This document shows, piece after piece, positions 18,522 to 26,843 of a DNA stretch of 64,000 nucleotides (within the stretch, counting starts at the first letter, position 1; the number at the start of each line of letters is the position of its first letter). Source of the DNA: Streptomyces ambofaciens ATCC 23877 (GTDB lineage: Bacteria > Actinomycetota > Actinomycetes > Streptomycetales > Streptomycetaceae); assembly GCF_001267885.1 (NCBI RefSeq), contig NZ_CP012382.1, positions 4,203,001 through 4,267,000 of the forward strand. The letters are read 5' to 3'. The notes under the pieces are model-generated. The model was not told the DNA's origin. It was given only the letters and a program-made list of their open reading frames with translations, and made no database searches. Both the position numbers and the translations under genes were made by a program.

Positions 18522-19508
18522 ATGGAGCATGAGGTGTTCGTTCCGGTTCCGGCCGAGCGGCTCAGGGACGTGCTGGCCGACCCCGTCCGGGTCGCCCGGG
18601 CGGTTCCGGGGCTCCAGCAGGACGCCGGCGCCGCCCCCGTCACGGGACGGCTGAAGGTGCGCGTCGGCGCTCACTCCATCACCTACCGGGGGTCCCTGCG
18701 GCTGTCCGGGCGTTCGGACGGCGCGTACGCCGTCGAGGGCGTCGCCACCGAGGCGCGCGGCACCGGCACGGTCACGCTCGCGCTCACCCTCCGGGTGACG
18801 GACGCCGACGGCGGCTGCACCCTGACGGCCACCGGGACGGCCGCCGCCGACGGACGGGTCACGGAGCTGCCGGCGGACGCGGTGACGTCGGCCGCCGTGC
18901 GGTTGCTGACCCGCTTCGCGGAGAACCTGGGCACGGCCGTGGAGACGGAGACGTCCGGGACGCCGGCGGAGCGGTCGCGCACCGCCGCCTCCGACACCCC
19001 GTCCCCCCTCACCGGCCCGGACGAGTCCGCCGGGGCGGAGCACGACAGACGCGACGGACACGACGGACGGGACGGACGGGACGAGTCGGATGCCCCCGAG
19101 GCTCCCGAGGCGCCCGAGGCTCCCACCGCCCCCGGGACGCCCAAGACTCCTGGGGTTTCCGGGACCCCGGACTCCCCCGCCGCTCCCGAGGCTTCCGCCG
19201 CTCCCGAGCCCCCTGCGGCCCCGGAACCTCCTGCGCCCCCCGAACCTTCCGCGACCCCCGAGCCCCCCGCGACCCCCGAGCCCCCCGCGAGCCCCGAGCC
19301 CCCCGCCGAGGCCGCGCACGCGCGCCGCACCATGATCGGCCGCAGTGCCGAGGAGGTGGACCACGCTCCGCCGCGCGGCCGGTACGCCCCCGTCCCCGCG
19401 CCGCAGGCCGGCGTGGCCGGTGCCCCCCTGCGCTGGGCCGCCCCGGCGGCGGCGCTGGTCGTGGCGTCGGCGATCGTCGTCGGCCGCGCGCTGCGCAAGC
19501 GCCGCTGA
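18522..19508 (+). CDS. CoxG/SRPBCC-domain protein with Pro-rich linker and C-terminal anchor
   Basis: A 328-residue protein. Residues 1 to about 140 form an SRPBCC/CoxG-like ligand-binding domain (EHEVFVPVPAERLRDVLADP, VPGLQ near 27, GRLKVRVGAHSITYRG). Next is an Asp/Arg-rich stretch and some 100 residues of Pro-Glu-Ala repeats (PEAPEAPEAP, PEPPAAPEPP). A single membrane segment sits at the very end (WAAPAAALVVASAIVVG, then RALRKRR), a tail-anchor arrangement with the domain in the cytoplasm. CoxG-type proteins help maturation of molybdenum CO dehydrogenase in other bacteria, but no cox genes are near, so function here is open. TAGGCT eight bases before the ATG may be a -10 element. Confidence 0.78.
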   Translation: MEHEVFVPVPAERLRDVLADPVRVARAVPGLQQDAGAAPVTGRLKVRVGAHSITYRGSLRLSGRSDGAYAVEGVATEARGTGTVTLALTLRVTDADGGCTLTATGTAAADGRVTELPADAVTSAAVRLLTRFAENLGTAVETETSGTPAERSRTAASDTPSPLTGPDESAGAEHDRRDGHDGRDGRDESDAPEAPEAPEAPTAPGTPKTPGVSGTPDSPAAPEASAAPEPPAAPEPPAPPEPSATPEPPATPEPPASPEPPAEAAHARRTMIGRSAEEVDHAPPRGRYAPVPAPQAGVAGAPLRWAAPAAALVVASAIVVGRALRKRR

Positions 19509-19574
19509 ACCGGCGCGGGGCGCTGCCGCGGCGACCGGGTGGGGCCCTCTTGATCGCCCCAGTAGGGTCGAGGC

Positions 19575-20363
19575 GTGAGCAACGAACCCATCACGCTGAC
19601 CGCGGGTGACGCGGAGGCGACCGTGCTGCCGGGCAACGGCGGCCGGATCGGCGGGCTGCGCGTCGGCGGCACGGAACTGCTCCGGCAGGGCGAGCGCTAC
19701 GGCTGCTTCCCGATGGTCCCCTGGTGCGGGCGCATGCGGGAGGGCCGCTTCCGGGACGGCGCCGTGGTCCACCGGATGCCGCTCAACTCACCGCCCCACG
19801 CCATCCACGGCACCGCCCGCGACGCCGCCTGGCGCACCGCCCGCGTCAAAGCGGACGAGGCCGTCCTCACGTACGACCTCACCGACCCCTGGCCGTACCC
19901 CGGCCGCGTCACCCAGGTGATCGCCCTCACCGAGGACGCGTTGACGCTGACGATGTCCGTGGAGACGTACGAGTCGTCCTTCCCGGCGCAGCTCGGCTGG
20001 CATCCCTGGTTCAACCGCACCCTCGACGGCGCGGACGTGGCCCTCTCCTTCGACCCCGCCTGGCAGGAGGAGCGCGGCGCCGACCACCTGCCCACCGGTA
20101 ACCGGACCGACCCGAAGCCGGGCCCCTGGGACGACTGCTTCGGCATGCCGGACGGTGTCGACGTCACCCTCACCTGGCCGGAGCGCCTGGAGCTGAAGGT
20201 GACCAGCCGGGAGCAGTGGGTCGTGGTCTACGACGAGCAGGACGCCGCCGTCTGCGTGGAGCCGCAGACCGGGCCGCCCGACGGCCTGAACACCCTCCCG
20301 CGCCTGGTCACGCCCCTGGAGCCGCTGGAGGCCACGACGACCTGGCGCTGGACCCGGCTCTAA
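19575..20363 (+). CDS. Aldose 1-epimerase family protein
   Basis: A 262-residue galactose-mutarotase-fold enzyme, expected to interconvert alpha and beta anomers of an aldose. Conserved points are NGGRIGGLRVGG, the Arg in WCGRMREG, His residues in PPHAIHG and GWHPWF, and the acid in CVEPQTGPPDGLN. It is shorter than classical GalM (about 340) but typical of the bacterial YihR/YeaD-like branch. TAGGGT (19563-19568), six bases before the GTG start and with no ribosome site, suggests a leaderless message. pyrE follows ten bases after its stop. Confidence 0.88.
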   Translation: MSNEPITLTAGDAEATVLPGNGGRIGGLRVGGTELLRQGERYGCFPMVPWCGRMREGRFRDGAVVHRMPLNSPPHAIHGTARDAAWRTARVKADEAVLTYDLTDPWPYPGRVTQVIALTEDALTLTMSVETYESSFPAQLGWHPWFNRTLDGADVALSFDPAWQEERGADHLPTGNRTDPKPGPWDDCFGMPDGVDVTLTWPERLELKVTSREQWVVVYDEQDAAVCVEPQTGPPDGLNTLPRLVTPLEPLEATTTWRWTRL

Positions 20364-20373
20364 GCTGGGGGGC

Positions 20374-20922
20374 ATGACGGACGTACGCGCGGCGCTGCTG
20401 CAGCAGATCAAGGACAAGGCCGTGGTGCACGGCAAGGTGACCCTCTCCTCGGGTCTGGAGGCCGACTACTACGTCGACCTGCGCCGCATCACCCTGGACG
20501 GCGAGGCCGCGCCGCTGGTCGGGCAGGTGCTGCTGGACCTGACCGCCGACCTGGACTTCGACGCGGTCGGCGGGCTGACGATGGGCGCCGACCCGGTCGC
20601 CGCGAGCATGCTGCACGCCGCCGCCGCGCGGGGCCGGAAGCTGGACGCCTTCGTCGTCCGCAAGGCCGCCAAGGCGCACGGTCTGCAGCGACGCGTCGAG
20701 GGCCCGGACATCAAGGGCCGCCGCGTCCTCGTGGTCGAGGACACCTCCACGACCGGCGGCTCCCCGCTCACCGCCGTCGAGGCCGTGCGCGAGGCCGGTG
20801 CCGAGGTCGTGGCCGTGGCGACGATCGTCGACCGGGCGACGGGCGCCGCGGAGAAGATCGAGCAGGGCGCGGGGGTGCCGTACCGGTACGCGTACGACAA
20901 GGACGAGCTGGGCCTGGACTGA
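20374..20922 (+). CDS. pyrE: Orotate phosphoribosyltransferase
   Basis: A 182-residue enzyme of pyrimidine synthesis (orotate + PRPP to OMP). The PRPP motif RRVLVVEDTSTTGGS is intact, as are YYVDLRRITLDG near the start and KAAKAHGLQRRVEG. GGGGGG seven or fewer bases before the ATG serves as ribosome site. It follows the epimerase gene by ten bases, so the two are probably cotranscribed, with no obvious metabolic link. The other pyr genes are not in the window. Confidence 0.95.
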   Translation: MTDVRAALLQQIKDKAVVHGKVTLSSGLEADYYVDLRRITLDGEAAPLVGQVLLDLTADLDFDAVGGLTMGADPVAASMLHAAAARGRKLDAFVVRKAAKAHGLQRRVEGPDIKGRRVLVVEDTSTTGGSPLTAVEAVREAGAEVVAVATIVDRATGAAEKIEQGAGVPYRYAYDKDELGLD

Positions 20923-21090
20923 GGCCGGCCCCGGGGGACGGCACGGGGGACGGTCCGGCCGGGGGACGGACGTCCACTCGGAGTATCCCGGTTCGTCTGG
21001 AAGGATGGGGCCGACGATGACGTCGCCCCCCATGGTCTAGGTCAGGGCCTAAGCACGTATCACGCCCACCCGCACATACAAGGAGCGGAC

Positions 21091-22122
21091 ATGCCCATCG
21101 CAACTCCCGAGGTCTACAACGAGATGCTGGACCGGGCGAAGGCAGGAAAGTTCGCCTACCCGGCCATCAACGTGACCTCCTCCCAGACGCTGCACGCGGC
21201 GCTGCGCGGTTTCGCGGAGGCGGAGAGCGACGGCATCGTCCAGATCTCCACCGGCGGCGCCGAGTTCCTGGGCGGCCAGCACAACAAGGACATGGTGACC
21301 GGCGCCGTCGCCCTCGCCGAGTTCGCGCACATCGTCGCGGAGAAGTACGACGTCACCGTCGCGCTGCACACGGACCACTGCCCCAAGGACAAGCTGGACA
21401 CGTACGTCCGTCCGCTGCTGGCGGTCTCCGAGGAGCGGGTCAAGGCCGGCCGCAACCCGCTGTTCCAGTCGCACATGTGGGACGGCTCCGCCGAGACCCT
21501 GGCGGACAACCTCTCCATCGCCACCGAGCTGCTGGAGCGCGCCCGCGCCGCCAGGATCATCCTCGAGGTCGAGATCACCCCGACCGGCGGCGAGGAGGAC
21601 GGCGTCTCCCACGAGATCAACGACTCCCTCTACACGACGGTCGACGACGCCGTGCGCACCGTCGAGGCCCTCGGCCTCGGTGACAAGGGCCGCTACCTGC
21701 TCGCCGCGTCCTTCGGCAACGTGCACGGCGTGTACAAGCCGGGCAACGTGGTGCTCCGCCCCGAGCTGCTCAAGGAGCTGAACGAGGGCATCGCCGCCAA
21801 GTACGGTCAGCCGGCCGGCAGCAAGCCGTTCGACTTCGTCTTCCACGGCGGCTCCGGCTCCTCCGCCGAGGAGATCGCGACCGCGCTGGAGAACGGCGTG
21901 GTCAAGATGAACATCGACACGGACACCCAGTACGCCTTCACGCGTCCGGTCGCCGACCACATGTTCCGCAACTACGACGGCGTCCTGAAGGTCGACGGCG
22001 AGGTCGGCAACAAGAAGACCTACGACCCGCGCACCTGGGGCAAGCTCGCCGAGGCCGGCATGGCCGCGCGCGTCGTCGGGGCCTGCGGTCACCTGCGTTC
22101 GGCGGGCCAGAAGATCAAGTAA
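21091..22122 (+). CDS. fba: Class II fructose-bisphosphate aldolase
   Basis: A 343-residue zinc-dependent aldolase of glycolysis and gluconeogenesis, cleaving fructose 1,6-bisphosphate to DHAP and G3P. Zinc and substrate motifs are intact: LHTDHCPK, LEVEITPTGGEEDG, AASFGNVHGVYKPGN, FVFHGGSGSS, and MNIDTDTQYAF. AAGGAG eight bases before the ATG is a strong ribosome site. The 168-base gap after pyrE presumably holds its promoter, and a clear hairpin follows, so it is monocistronic. Confidence 0.96.
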   Translation: MPIATPEVYNEMLDRAKAGKFAYPAINVTSSQTLHAALRGFAEAESDGIVQISTGGAEFLGGQHNKDMVTGAVALAEFAHIVAEKYDVTVALHTDHCPKDKLDTYVRPLLAVSEERVKAGRNPLFQSHMWDGSAETLADNLSIATELLERARAARIILEVEITPTGGEEDGVSHEINDSLYTTVDDAVRTVEALGLGDKGRYLLAASFGNVHGVYKPGNVVLRPELLKELNEGIAAKYGQPAGSKPFDFVFHGGSGSSAEEIATALENGVVKMNIDTDTQYAFTRPVADHMFRNYDGVLKVDGEVGNKKTYDPRTWGKLAEAGMAARVVGACGHLRSAGQKIK

Positions 22123-22152
22123 CACCCGGTCGTCCTGATCGACCGTTCGCAC

Positions 22153-22180
22153 GAGCCCGGCGCCCCCGCGCGCCGGGCTC
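22153..22180. terminator. Hairpin after fba
   Basis: Perfect 11-base arms GAGCCCGGCGC and GCGCCGGGCTC around a 6-base loop. The next gene starts only 17 bases further on, so its promoter must overlap this element or lie in fba. Confidence 0.8.
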
Positions 22181-22196
22181 GCTGTATACCTGGGGG

Positions 22197-23663
22197 ATGC
22201 CCGACGTCCGGCTGGCCTCACCGCAGGGCAGGTGGATCCTGCTGACCACCGTCCTCGGGTCCGGCATGGCCCTGCTGGACTCGACCGTCGTCAACGTCGC
22301 GCTGCCCCGGATCGGCCGCGACCTCGACGCCGACCTCGCCGCGCTCCAGTGGACGGTCAACGCCTACATGGTCACGCTGGCCGGGCTGATCCTCCTCGGC
22401 GGCGCCCTCGGCGACCGGTTCGGCCGCCGCCGGATCTTCGTCGTCGGCGTGCTGTGGTTCGCCGCCGCCTCCCTGCTGTGCGGCCTCGCGCCGAACGCCG
22501 GGACCCTGATCGCCGCCCGCGCCCTCCAGGGCATCGGCGGTGCGCTGCTCACGCCCGGCTCCCTCGCCCTCATCCAGGCCTCCTTCCACCCCGACGACCG
22601 GGGGCGCGCGGTGGGCCTGTGGTCGGGCTTCGGGGGCGTCGGCGCGGCGGTGGGGCCGTTCCTCGGGGGCTGGCTGGTGGACGGCCCGGGCTGGCGCTGG
22701 GTGTTCCTCCTCAACGTCCCGCTGGCGCTGCTGTGTGCGCCGATCGCGCTGCGGCACGTGCCGGAGTCCTCGGACGAGCGCGCCCACGCGCGCTTCGACG
22801 TGCTCGGCGCGGCCCTCGGCGCGGCGGCCCTCGCGCTGCTCACCTACGCGCTGATCGAGGCGCGCACGGGGACCTGGGCGGTGACGCTCAGCGCGGTGGC
22901 GGGGGCGGCGGCAGCGGTGGCCTTCGTCGTCGTCGAGCGGCGCGGCAAGGACCCGATGATGCCGCTGGACGTCTTCGCCTCCCGTCAGTTCACGGCCGTC
23001 AACGTGGTCACGCTGTGCGTGTACGCGGCCTTCGGCGGCTTCTTCTTCCTCGCCGCGCTCCAGCTCCAGGTCGTCGTGGGCTGGTCCGCGCTGGCCGCGG
23101 GTACGGCCCTGCTGCCGACCACGGTCCTGATGCTGCTGTTCTCCGCCCGCTCCGGTGAACTCGCCGAGCGCCTGGGCCCCCGGCTCCAGCTCGGTGTCGG
23201 CCCGCTGCTGTGCGCGGCCGGGATGGTGCTGATGCTGCGGGTCGGGCCCGGCGCCTCGTACGTTGCCGACGTGCTGCCCGCCCTGCTGGTGCTCGGCCTC
23301 GGCATGGTCACGCTGGTCGCCCCGCTGACGGCGACCGTGCTGGCCGCGGTGGACACCGCGCGGGCCGGGCTGGCCAGCGGCATCAACAACGCGGCGGCCC
23401 GTGCGGCGGGCCTCGTCGCGGTCGCCGCGCTGCCGCTGCTCACCGGGATGGGTGAGGAGGCCTACCGGTCGCCCCGGGCCTTCGACGACGCGTTCGGACC
23501 GGCCATGCTGATCTGTGCGGGCGTCCTGGTGGCGGGCTCGGTGACGGCCTTCACGACGGTGCGCCGCCCGGCCCCGGACTGCCGCCGGCCCGAGTGCCGT
23601 ACGCACGGCTCGGTCATGGCGCCGCCGCTGGAGGGGGAGCGGGCTCGCGACGAGGCCGTGTGA
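22197..23663 (+). CDS. MFS exporter, DHA2 (EmrB/QacA) family
   Basis: A 488-residue integral membrane transporter with about 14 helices. Family motifs are present: LDSTVVNVALPRIGRDL in helix 1, LGDRFGRRRIFVVG in loop 2-3 (motif A), RALQGIGGALLTPGSLALI, and GVGAAVGPFLGGWLVDG (motif C, of proton antiporters). It would expel drugs or metabolites in exchange for protons. No TetR-type regulator is adjacent and no biosynthetic cluster is near, so the substrate is unknown. A basic cytoplasmic tail has a C-R-R-P-E-C pattern. Confidence 0.92.
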   Translation: MPDVRLASPQGRWILLTTVLGSGMALLDSTVVNVALPRIGRDLDADLAALQWTVNAYMVTLAGLILLGGALGDRFGRRRIFVVGVLWFAAASLLCGLAPNAGTLIAARALQGIGGALLTPGSLALIQASFHPDDRGRAVGLWSGFGGVGAAVGPFLGGWLVDGPGWRWVFLLNVPLALLCAPIALRHVPESSDERAHARFDVLGAALGAAALALLTYALIEARTGTWAVTLSAVAGAAAAVAFVVVERRGKDPMMPLDVFASRQFTAVNVVTLCVYAAFGGFFFLAALQLQVVVGWSALAAGTALLPTTVLMLLFSARSGELAERLGPRLQLGVGPLLCAAGMVLMLRVGPGASYVADVLPALLVLGLGMVTLVAPLTATVLAAVDTARAGLASGINNAAARAAGLVAVAALPLLTGMGEEAYRSPRAFDDAFGPAMLICAGVLVAGSVTAFTTVRRPAPDCRRPECRTHGSVMAPPLEGERARDEAV

Positions 23664-23685
23664 CCCGTCCGGAGGAGCGGCGCGC

Positions 23686-24117
23686 ATGCCGCAGACTTGT
23701 CCCATGGCCATTCACGAGAACCTCCTCGGGGGACCGCCCCCGACCCACCTCCCCGACGACCCGGGACCGCGTGAGCTGCTGGCGGGCGGGACCTCGCCCG
23801 CCGACGTCGCGGCGAAGTACCCGACGTCCTCGCTGGCCTGGGCCCGGCTGGCCGACGAGGCGTTCGAGCGCGGCAGCGTCGTCGAGTCGTACGCGTACGC
23901 CCGTACCGGCTACCACCGCGGTCTGGACTCCCTGCGCCGCAGCGGCTGGAAGGGCCACGGCCCGGTGCCCTGGGAGCACGAGCCGAACCGCGGCTTCCTG
24001 CGCGCCCTGCACGCCCTCGCCCGCGCCGCGCAGGCGATCGGCGAGCAGGAGGAGTACGAGCGCTGCAGCCAGTTCCTGAGGGACTCCTCGCCCACCGCGG
24101 CCGAGGTGCTCGGCTAG
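23686..24117 (+). CDS. DUF3151 family protein
   Basis: A protein of about 143 residues conserved across actinobacteria. ATG 23686 is chosen because GGAGGAG lies eight bases before it; ATG 23704 (MAIHENLLGGPPPTHLPDD) is the usual homologue start but has no ribosome site here. Characteristic stretches are WARLADEAFERGSVVESYAY and HEPNRGFLRALHALARAA. The helical repeat-like layout resembles a TPR hairpin. Function is unknown. Confidence 0.85.
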   Translation: MPQTCPMAIHENLLGGPPPTHLPDDPGPRELLAGGTSPADVAAKYPTSSLAWARLADEAFERGSVVESYAYARTGYHRGLDSLRRSGWKGHGPVPWEHEPNRGFLRALHALARAAQAIGEQEEYERCSQFLRDSSPTAAEVLG

Positions 24118-24131
24118 GTCCGGCACGTCCC

Positions 24132-24158
24132 GGCCCGCCCGCCGTGCGCGGGCGGGCC
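24132..24158. terminator. Hairpin after the DUF3151 gene
   Basis: Perfect 11-base arms GGCCCGCCCGC and GCGGGCGGGCC around CGTGC, followed by TTGCGGTTTCC. Confidence 0.8.
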
Positions 24159-24262
24159 TTGCGGTTTCCTGGCACGATTGCGGAGGATGCCGTTGGGGAC
24201 CGGGGCCCCGTGCCGGTAACGGCAGGGCGGACCGCTACCCGTAGTGCCATCAGGAGACAGCA

Positions 24263-25078
24263 ATGTCCCACGAAGCCCCGAATCTCGACTTCGAGGGCAG
24301 CACGCCGTACGAGGACTACGTCAAGGCGGACGTGCTCACCCACCTCCAGCACACCCTCTCCGACGATCCCGGAGAGATGGTCTTCCTGGTCACGACCCAG
24401 GTCATGGAGCTGTGGTTCACCGTCATCGTCCACGAGTGGGAGACCGCGGCCCGCGCCCTGCGCGAGGACCGGGTCCCGGTGGCGACCGACGCGCTGAAGC
24501 GTTCGGTGCGGGAACTGGAGGCGCTGAACGCCTCCTGGACGCCGCTCGCGGGTCTCACGCCCGCCCAGTTCAACTCCTACCGGAGCGCCCTCGGCGAGGG
24601 TTCCGGTTTCCAGTCGGCGATGTACCGCCGCCTGGAGTTCCTGCTCGGCGACAAGTCCGCGTCCATGCTCGTCCCGCACCGCGGCACCCCCCGCGTCCAC
24701 GCCGAGCTGGAGAAGGCGCTGCACGAGCCGTGCCTGTACGACGAGGTGGTCCGGCTGCTCGCCCGGCGCGGGTACGACATCCCGGACACCGTGCTCCGGC
24801 GCGACGTCACCCGGAAGTACGAGGCGGCGCCCGAGGTGGAGGCCGCCTGGACGGCCGTCTACTCCGGTGACCAGAACGGCGAGCTGGCCCGCCTCGGCGA
24901 GGCGCTCACCGACGTCGCCGAGCTGGTGTGGCGCTGGCGCAACGACCACCTGGTCGCCACCCGCCGCGCGATGGGCTCCAAGACCGGCACCGGTGGCTCC
25001 GCCGGGGTGGCCTGGCTGGAGAAGCGGGCCCGCGGCAACGTGTTCCCCGAGCTGTGGACGGCGCGGTCGTATGTCTGA
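24263..25078 (+). CDS. kynA: Tryptophan 2,3-dioxygenase
   Basis: A 271-residue haem enzyme that opens L-tryptophan to N-formylkynurenine, the first step of the kynurenine route. Family signatures are TPYEDYVKADVLTHLQH, TTQVMELWFTVIVHEWETA, NSYRSALGEGSGFQSAMYR and VWRWRNDHLVATRRAMGSKT, the last with the haem-ligand His (DHLV). CAGGAGACAG precedes the ATG. It overlaps the kynureninase gene by eight bases (ATGTCTGA), so the two are translationally coupled. The operon probably breaks down tryptophan; a secondary-metabolite role is not supported by neighbours. Confidence 0.95.
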   Translation: MSHEAPNLDFEGSTPYEDYVKADVLTHLQHTLSDDPGEMVFLVTTQVMELWFTVIVHEWETAARALREDRVPVATDALKRSVRELEALNASWTPLAGLTPAQFNSYRSALGEGSGFQSAMYRRLEFLLGDKSASMLVPHRGTPRVHAELEKALHEPCLYDEVVRLLARRGYDIPDTVLRRDVTRKYEAAPEVEAAWTAVYSGDQNGELARLGEALTDVAELVWRWRNDHLVATRRAMGSKTGTGGSAGVAWLEKRARGNVFPELWTARSYV

Positions 25079-26264
25079 GCCGCGGGACCCGGCCGCGGAG
25101 GCCGGGAAGCTGGACGCCGCCGACGCGCTGGCGGCACTGCGCGAGCGGTTCGTCCTCGACGACGTCGTGTACCTCGACGGGAACTCGCTGGGCGCCCTTC
25201 CGGCGCACGTCCCCGCGCGCGTGGCGGACGTCGTCCGGCGCCAGTGGGGCGAGCTGCGCATCCGGTCCTGGGAGGAGAGCGGCTGGTGGACCGCGCCCGA
25301 GCGGATCGGCGACCGGATCGCCCCGCTGGTCGGCGCGGCGGCCGGACAGGTCGTGGTGGGCGACTCCACGAGCGTCAACGTCTTCAAGGCGCTCGTGGCC
25401 GCCGTACGGATGGCGGGCGAGGGGCGGGACGAGATCCTCGTCGACGCCACGACCTTCCCCACGGACGGGTACATCGCCGAGTCCGCGGCCCGGATGACGG
25501 GGTGCGCCCTGCGCCCGGTCACCCCGGCCGAGGTGCCCTCGGCGCTGGGCGGGCGCACCGCCGCCGTCCTGCTCAACCACGTCGACTACCGCACGGGCCG
25601 GCTGCACGACCTGCCCGCGCTCACGGCCGCGGTGCACGCGGCGGGGGCGTACGCGGTCTGGGACCTGTGCCACAGCGCGGGCGCGCTGCCGGTCGGGCTC
25701 GACGAGCACGGCGTCGACCTGGCCGTCGGCTGCACCTACAAGTACCTCAACGGCGGCCCCGGTTCGCCCGCGTTCCTGTACGTGCGCCGCGACCTCCAGG
25801 GCCGTTTCGACTCGCCGCTCCCGGGCTGGAACTCGCACGCCGAGCCCTTCGGGATGACGCCCGCCTACGCGCCGGCCTCCGGCGCCGCGCGCGGCCGGGT
25901 CGGGACGCCGGACATCCTCTCCATGCTCGCCCTGGAGGCGGCCCTGGAGGTGTGGGACGGCGTGTCGGTCGAGGCGGTGCGGGCCAAGTCCCTGGCGCTG
26001 ACCGACTTCTTCCTGCGCTGCGTCGGGGAGTACGTCCCGGACGGCCGGGTGGAGTCCGTGACGCCGGCCGCGCACGCGGAGCGGGGCAGTCAGGTGGCGC
26101 TGCGCTGCGACGACGCGGGCGAGGTCATGAAGCGGCTGATCGGGCGCGGGGTCGTCGGCGACTTCCGCGCGCCGGACGTCCTGCGCTTCGGCTTCACGCC
26201 GCTGTACGTCGGTTTCGCCGACGTGGAGCGGGCGGCGCGGGTGCTGGCGGAGACCCTCGGTTAG
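25071..26264 (+). CDS. kynU: Kynureninase
   Basis: A 397-residue PLP enzyme that splits kynurenine to anthranilate and alanine. It shows YLDGNSLGALP at the start, VWDLCHSAGALPV, the PLP Lys in GCTYKYLNGGPGSPAFLYV, and RVGTPDILSM. It is started inside the stop region of the dioxygenase gene. With the dioxygenase and the esterase at 26844 it gives a complete tryptophan-to-anthranilate set. A conserved C-terminus (DFRAPDVLRFGFTPLYVGF) confirms it is full length. Confidence 0.95.
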   Translation: MSEPRDPAAEAGKLDAADALAALRERFVLDDVVYLDGNSLGALPAHVPARVADVVRRQWGELRIRSWEESGWWTAPERIGDRIAPLVGAAAGQVVVGDSTSVNVFKALVAAVRMAGEGRDEILVDATTFPTDGYIAESAARMTGCALRPVTPAEVPSALGGRTAAVLLNHVDYRTGRLHDLPALTAAVHAAGAYAVWDLCHSAGALPVGLDEHGVDLAVGCTYKYLNGGPGSPAFLYVRRDLQGRFDSPLPGWNSHAEPFGMTPAYAPASGAARGRVGTPDILSMLALEAALEVWDGVSVEAVRAKSLALTDFFLRCVGEYVPDGRVESVTPAAHAERGSQVALRCDDAGEVMKRLIGRGVVGDFRAPDVLRFGFTPLYVGFADVERAARVLAETLG

Positions 26265-26273
26265 CTCGGGTGG

Positions 26274-26687
26274 GTGCCGGGGCCGCTTCGTGTCGAGCTC
26301 GTGCCGAGCGGGAACCGTGGCGGGCTCCGGCGCGTGGACGCGGGTGTGGACGATGTGGATCGCCGGACCCGCGGCTGCGCCGGATGCCTCGCCGCGGGCG
26401 TGGCCGGCGCCTCGACCGCGCTGCTCGCCTGGGCGCCGCTCGCCCGCGTCAGTGTGACCGGCGGCTTCGAGGGCCGGCACCGCGACCTGAGCGTGCTGTA
26501 CGTCGACCTTCCGCTCGTCGCCCTGGGCGGAGCGCTCGTGCCGGTCACCGCCTGGGCGGTGGGCCTGCGCCTGCTGGGCGGGCGGCCGTGGGCGGCGGCG
26601 GTGCTCGCCGTGGCCGCGCTCGCGCTCGGCACCTGGGGGCTGACCGCGTGGTGGACGCCGTACGAGCAGCCCGAGTTCCTGGGGTAG
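26274..26687 (+). CDS. Small membrane protein between kyn genes
   Basis: About 137 residues if read from GTG 26274, ten bases after kynU. In-frame GTG codons at 26334, 26346 and 26355 are alternatives and none has a clear ribosome site. Three membrane segments are likely: GCLAAGVAGASTALLAWAPL, a second around VDLPLVALGGALVPVTAWAV, and AAAVLAVAALALGTWGLTAW. Between the first two lies a polar loop (TGGFEGRHRDLS). I do not recognise it. Its place in the kyn operon may be incidental. Confidence 0.6.
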   Translation: MPGPLRVELVPSGNRGGLRRVDAGVDDVDRRTRGCAGCLAAGVAGASTALLAWAPLARVSVTGGFEGRHRDLSVLYVDLPLVALGGALVPVTAWAVGLRLLGGRPWAAAVLAVAALALGTWGLTAWWTPYEQPEFLG

Positions 26688-26843
26688 GACCGGCGTCGCG
26701 GACCGGCCGCCCGCCGAACCGCTTTCCCCTCACCCTGCGTCACATCCCCATGTCCGCGCACGTCACCGGCCTGATACGGTCCCGCCAACGGCCGATTTCC
26801 TTCCCCGGTCCGCCAACACCGTTTCGCCGCTGAGAGGTTGAGC